Assembly (NCBI GenBank): GCA_024635625.1
Contig: JAGXIQ010000110.1
Location: 1 to 45,040, forward strand
Direction: 5' to 3'
Length of the DNA stretch: 45,040 nucleotides
Origin: Loktanella sp.
GTDB lineage: Bacteria; Pseudomonadota; Alphaproteobacteria; Rhodobacterales; Rhodobacteraceae
Shown here: one piece after another, positions 42,154-45,040 of the stretch
Numbering within the stretch: position 1 is the first letter of the stretch
Layout of the letters: the number at the start of each line of letters is the position of its first letter
Notes under the pieces: generated by a model
Told to the model about the DNA's origin: nothing
Seen by the model: only the letters and a program-made list of their open reading frames with translations
Database searches by the model: none
Position numbers and translations under genes: made by a program

Positions 42154-43593
42154 ATGATTGTAACCGATACAATATGGACGCCAGACATTTCCGCCGCGAA
42201 ATCGCGGTCGAAATACGAAGCATTAGCGCATGCGATCCGCGAGGGTGTCGCTGGAGGCCAGCTGCAACCAGGTGCGCAGCTTCCACCGGTGCGCGATCTT
42301 GCTTACCGGGTGGGGGTGACACCGGGAACCGTGGCACGGGCGTATCGCCTTTTGGTCGATGACAGGGTGCTAGTGGCCGGGGTCGGTCGGGGCACATTCG
42401 TTGCTGACAGGTCGGCGCATATTCCACCGGGTTTGACACAGGATATCGCGCAAAACATGGCGCCGTCGCTGATGGCCGATTTTCAGTTGGAACAGGCGAT
42501 CCCCGGCTATCTAGTCAGCCCGCGCATGCCTGATGTCGGGCAGTCCGCATTAATGGCACGAGTCCTTTGCGATCTGGTTGCGCAACCTGCCCAGATGCTG
42601 ATGCGCTATCCCAGCCGGGTGACGGACCGTGCGGCCCGTGCCGCTTTTCACGCGACCTTGGATGCGCAGGCTGTCGGGCCGGCAGAGGTGGACGATATCG
42701 TGCTCGCGCATGGCGGACAGAACGCCGTCGTGATGATCATGCAGACCGTCTTGCACGGTCCCGCGCCTGCGATGATTGTCGACGAGCTAAGCTATAATGG
42801 CTTTCGCAGCGCGGCCGAATTGTGCCGGGCAGAGGTTTATTCCGTGCCGTGGGACGATGAAGGTCCGCAATTGGATGCTTTTGCCCAATTGGTACGACAG
42901 CATCGGGTGCAGCTTTATTGTACCGCCGCCGAGGTTTGCAATCCGACGACGCGTGCGACGTCCCCCGCGCGGCGCGTAGCAATTGCCGAAATTGCAAAGC
43001 GTCACGGTGTCCATGTCATCGACGATGATTGCTATAGCCGAACCCAGCGACTGGGGCCGAGTTATCGTGCGCTGCTACCGGATCTGGGGTGGTATGTTAC
43101 CTCTCCTTCGAAATCGCTGACGCCTGCCTTACGGATCGGCTTTGCTGTTGCACCGCAAGCTTGCGGACAGGCGTTGGTGCGGACGGCAACGGGCCACAGC
43201 TTTGGTTTGTCGCAACTGGTCTGCCACACCTATGCTAGCGTGATGGCGGCACCGGAAATGCCGGGAATAATCGCGGCCGTCACCGCACGGATCGCGCAGG
43301 ACGTGGCCTGTGCGGTGCAAGTTCTGGCTGGCTACGATTTGGCTTGGGCTGACGGCGCGCCTTTTGTCTGGTTGACGCTGCCATCGCCTTGGCGTGCGGG
43401 GGCCTTTGTGGACGCGGCGAAAACCACCGGTGTCGTGCTAAAGTCAGCAGAGGCCTTTGTGCAGCGCGACAGTCGCATGGTCCATGCCGTGCGTATTGCT
43501 GTGAATGGTGCGGTTACCCACGACGATTTCCATACTGCGATGCAGCGGTTGCGGGGCTTGTTGGACGCGCCACCGGCCCGGATTGCGGTATAA
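42154..43593 (+). CDS. MocR-family (GntR/aminotransferase) transcriptional regulator
   Basis: A 479-residue regulator with a GntR winged helix at about 15-85 (KYEALAHAIREGVAGGQLQP, LPPVRDLAYRVGVTPGTVAR) fused to a fold-type-I aminotransferase domain. The latter has DDIVLAHGGQNAVVMIM, AEVCNPTTRAT and the PLP lysine in YVTSPSKSLTPALRIGF (Lys320). Such proteins sense PLP adducts of amines or amino acids (PdxR, GabR and TauR are examples); the ligand here is unknown. There are no transport or pyridoxal genes alongside to point to one. Its own start codon lies within a symmetrical ATTGT/ACAAT site. Confidence 0.9.
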   Translation: MIVTDTIWTPDISAAKSRSKYEALAHAIREGVAGGQLQPGAQLPPVRDLAYRVGVTPGTVARAYRLLVDDRVLVAGVGRGTFVADRSAHIPPGLTQDIAQNMAPSLMADFQLEQAIPGYLVSPRMPDVGQSALMARVLCDLVAQPAQMLMRYPSRVTDRAARAAFHATLDAQAVGPAEVDDIVLAHGGQNAVVMIMQTVLHGPAPAMIVDELSYNGFRSAAELCRAEVYSVPWDDEGPQLDAFAQLVRQHRVQLYCTAAEVCNPTTRATSPARRVAIAEIAKRHGVHVIDDDCYSRTQRLGPSYRALLPDLGWYVTSPSKSLTPALRIGFAVAPQACGQALVRTATGHSFGLSQLVCHTYASVMAAPEMPGIIAAVTARIAQDVACAVQVLAGYDLAWADGAPFVWLTLPSPWRAGAFVDAAKTTGVVLKSAEAFVQRDSRMVHAVRIAVNGAVTHDDFHTAMQRLRGLLDAPPARIAV

Positions 43594-43661
43594 TTGTGGG
43601 GTATTATTTTACCTTAATTGTATCGCATTGTTTTTGCATGTTTAATTTGCGTTTGTGCTGC

Positions 43662-43689
43662 TTGACCGTGCGTTCCTGCTGCGTATAAC
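43662..43689 (+). promoter_or_regulatory. Predicted promoter of rplM-rpsI
   Basis: TTGACC (43662-43667) and TATAAC (43684-43689) with a 16-base spacer lie 54 bases before rplM. A GATACAA site in reverse (TTGTATC, 43618-43624) occurs 38 bases upstream of the -35 box. Confidence 0.55.
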
Positions 43690-43742
43690 CCCCTCATCCG
43701 AATGACGGGTCAGTGATGGCCCCCGAATAACTCTGGTGAGAT

Positions 43743-44204
43743 ATGAAAACCTTTACCGCTACCCCGGCGGATATCGACAAGAAGTGGATCATCGTCGACG
43801 CTGAAGGCGTCGTCCTTGGCCGCCTTGCTTCGATCATCGCTATGCGTCTGCGCGGCAAGCATAAGCCGACGTTTACGCCGCACATGGACATGGGCGACAA
43901 TGTCATCGTGATCAACGCCGAAAAGGTGCAGATCACGGGTAACAAGCGCGAAGAAAAGAACTACTGGCACACGGGCCACCCCGGCGGCATCAAATTTCGC
44001 ACCACGGGCGAGATTCTGGATGGCAAGCACCCCGAGCGGGTCGTCATGCAGGCCGTCAAGCGGATGCTGCCAGGCGGCAAGCTGAGCCGTCAACAGATGA
44101 CCCACCTGCGGGTCTTTGCGGGCGCTGAGCACGGCATGGAAGCCCAGAAGCCCGAAGTTCTGGACGTCGCGTCCATGAACAAGAAGAACACGAGGACCGC
44201 ATAA
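43743..44204 (+). CDS. rplM: 50S ribosomal protein L13
   Basis: A 153-residue ribosomal protein. It carries the L13 blocks [60 protein letters not shown] and [20 protein letters not shown]. It has a slightly longer C-terminal tail than E. coli L13 (142 residues), as usual in alphaproteobacteria. GGTGAG precedes ATG 43743 by a few bases. The rpsI start overlaps its stop by one base (TAATG). Confidence 0.97.
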   Translation: MKTFTATPADIDKKWIIVDAEGVVLGRLASIIAMRLRGKHKPTFTPHMDMGDNVIVINAEKVQITGNKREEKNYWHTGHPGGIKFRTTGEILDGKHPERVVMQAVKRMLPGGKLSRQQMTHLRVFAGAEHGMEAQKPEVLDVASMNKKNTRTA

Positions 44205-44707
44205 TGGCCGATCAGATCAACTCTCTTGAAGAGCTGGGCAATGCCGTGACCGCCGATATCGGTGGTGTGCAAGGCTCGGAAACGCCAATCGCCGCCCCGC
44301 GCGAGCCCGTTCGTGATGCACTTGGTCGTGCATATGCGACTGGCAAGCGTAAGGATGCGGTTGCTCGCGTCTGGATCAAGCCAGGTTCCGGCAAGGTCAC
44401 AGTCAACGGTAAGCCGATCGATGATTACTTCAGCCGTCCCGTGCTGCAGATGATCCTTAAGCAGCCGTTCCAAATCGCTGGCGTCGTTGGTGAATTTGAC
44501 GTGATGGCGACTGTTGCCGGTGGTGGCCTGTCCGGTCAAGCTGGTGCGGTTAAGCACGGTGTATCTAAGGCGCTGCAGCTGTACGACCCGACCCTGCGTG
44601 CGGCATTGAAAGCTGCTGGATTCTTGACCCGCGACAGCCGCGTCGTCGAGCGTAAGAAGTACGGCAAAGCGAAAGCTCGTAAGAGCTTCCAGTTCTCCAA
44701 GCGTTAA
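44204..44707 (+). CDS. rpsI: 30S ribosomal protein S9
   Basis: A 167-residue ribosomal protein with an N-terminal extension of about 40 residues that is common in Rhodobacterales, then the S9 core: [58 protein letters not shown] and the C-terminal [16 protein letters not shown]. The final SKR is the tail that reaches the P-site tRNA. It is cotranscribed with rplM, and a strong terminator follows 24 bases later. Confidence 0.97.
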   Translation: MADQINSLEELGNAVTADIGGVQGSETPIAAPREPVRDALGRAYATGKRKDAVARVWIKPGSGKVTVNGKPIDDYFSRPVLQMILKQPFQIAGVVGEFDVMATVAGGGLSGQAGAVKHGVSKALQLYDPTLRAALKAAGFLTRDSRVVERKKYGKAKARKSFQFSKR

Positions 44708-44731
44708 GCTGGTCGAACGAGGTTTTGGAAA

Positions 44732-44758
44732 AGGGCGGCCCGTTGGGTCGCCCTTTTT
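44732..44758 (+). terminator. Intrinsic terminator of rplM-rpsI
   Basis: AGGGCGGCCC (44732-44741), loop GTT, GGGTCGCCCT (44745-44754; one G-T wobble in the stem) and TTTT to 44758 form a strong GC hairpin with a T-tract, 24 bases after the rpsI stop. Confidence 0.9.
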
Positions 44759-44906
44759 CGTTTGTTCGCAGTCATATTTTTTTCTAAAACGAAAGTGTCC
44801 GCGAAGGTTTTACCGGATCAAAAACTTTCGTCTCCGGTATGGTACTTTGACATTTAGTCTGGCGCTGGCAGTAGATTTTGCCGGTACCCAAGTTCGCGAT
44901 AACCTA

Positions 44907-45040
44907 GTGTTCGCCGCCTGACAGAAGATTCCCATAGGCGGCCTGATATGCGATATTTGGCGCATGAGACGCTTCGACATCTGCCTTTACCTTGGCCCCG
45001 CCGATCTCGCCGAGCTTCAAGCTCTGCTGAGCAACCGCAA
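44907..45040 (+). mobile_element. Left end of an IS630-family insertion sequence (cut by window edge)
   Basis: After TA (44905-44906) the sequence gtgttcgccgcctgacagaa begins the terminal repeat (44907-44934), shared with the copies at 1-25 and 1694-1721. The transposase gene follows 30 bases inside. The 148-base stretch between the rpsI terminator and this end holds no gene; it contains an inverted repeat ACGAAAGT/ACTTTCGT (44789-44796, 44824-44831). Confidence 0.75.
44964..45040 (+). CDS. IS630-family transposase, N-terminal 25 codons only
   Basis: ATG 44964 reads MRRFDICLYLGPADLAELQA then LLSNR to the window edge. The LGPADLAELQALLSNRN pattern matches the start of a common roseobacter IS630-type (DDE, Tc1/mariner-related) transposase as I recall it; the helix-turn-helix and catalytic domains would lie outside. 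No frameshift is visible in the portion present. Confidence 0.7.
   Translation, partial: MRRFDICLYLGPADLAELQALLSNR

Noticed and set aside
1..45040. CRISPR arrays, prophage, rRNA operon or a replication origin
   Set aside because: No regularly spaced repeats, phage structural genes, rRNA sequence or DnaA-box clusters were seen on reading.

Overview
The window looks like chromosomal DNA from a Roseobacter-group alphaproteobacterium (Rhodobacterales, the Loktanella/Yoonia/Octadecabacter kind; the genus is a guess). The pointers are the order yceD-rpmF-plsX-fabH-ihfA-merR, a long alphaproteobacterial-type dCTP deaminase, ornithine-lipid OlsB, DUF2852, DUF2927, DUF1127, a Hint_2-type protein, a DksA without zinc cysteines, and moderately high GC. 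Nearly all of it is ordinary, densely packed housekeeping sequence; the unusual material is at the two ends and in a few gaps.

Layout. 1-1844: an accessory patch. Two inverted copies of an IS630-type end (1-25 and 1694-1721) bracket a Hint-domain gene and a small ORF with an in-frame stop. The inner end cuts a membrane-protein gene resembling MsrQ (ferric-reductase-like) at a TA. 2000-4522: peptidase E facing bpt, an RDD membrane protein and a DUF2852 protein. 4523-5181: a decayed gap with a frameshifted small gene. 5182-8216: glnE (control of glutamine synthetase) and a small partner. 8328-10937: Entner-Doudoroff genes edd-eda behind a LacI-type operator. 11087-14551: RlmI-like methyltransferase and PIN protein, then M48 protease, DedA protein and a small membrane protein. 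14611-18535: MoxR ATPase, DUF2927 lipoprotein, small membrane protein and CoxE-like VWA protein, probably one functional module. 18762-21971: dksA with a flavin monooxygenase, a small secreted protein, xthA, a 37-residue membrane peptide and an ErpA/IscA-type carrier. 22041-30408: dgt, a CPA antiporter with RCK-like domain, argS, a SPOR protein, nagZ, scpA and scpB, all on the plus strand. 30460-35889: dCTP deaminase, tRNA-Pro(GGG), and the merR-ihfA-fabH-plsX-rpmF-yceD block on the minus strand. 36000-41792: bamE, msrB, olsB, ctaA, M32 carboxypeptidase, an ECHDC3-like crotonase and a thioesterase. 41841-43593: DUF1127 gene divergent from a MocR regulator with repeated ATACAA-type sites between them. 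43743-44758: rplM-rpsI with promoter and terminator. 44907-45040: left end and first 25 codons of an IS630-family transposase.

How genes work together: edd and eda are consecutive steps of one pathway; plsX and fabH start phospholipid and fatty-acid synthesis next to ribosomal protein L32 and IHF-alpha; scpA-scpB form the condensin partner complex; NagZ and the SPOR protein both concern peptidoglycan; the MoxR/VWA pair resembles AAA+/VWA machines that mature metalloenzymes. I found no CRISPR array, no prophage and no recognisable defence island. The strongest candidates for something new are the Hint gene enclosed by IS630-type ends and the MoxR-DUF2927-VWA module.
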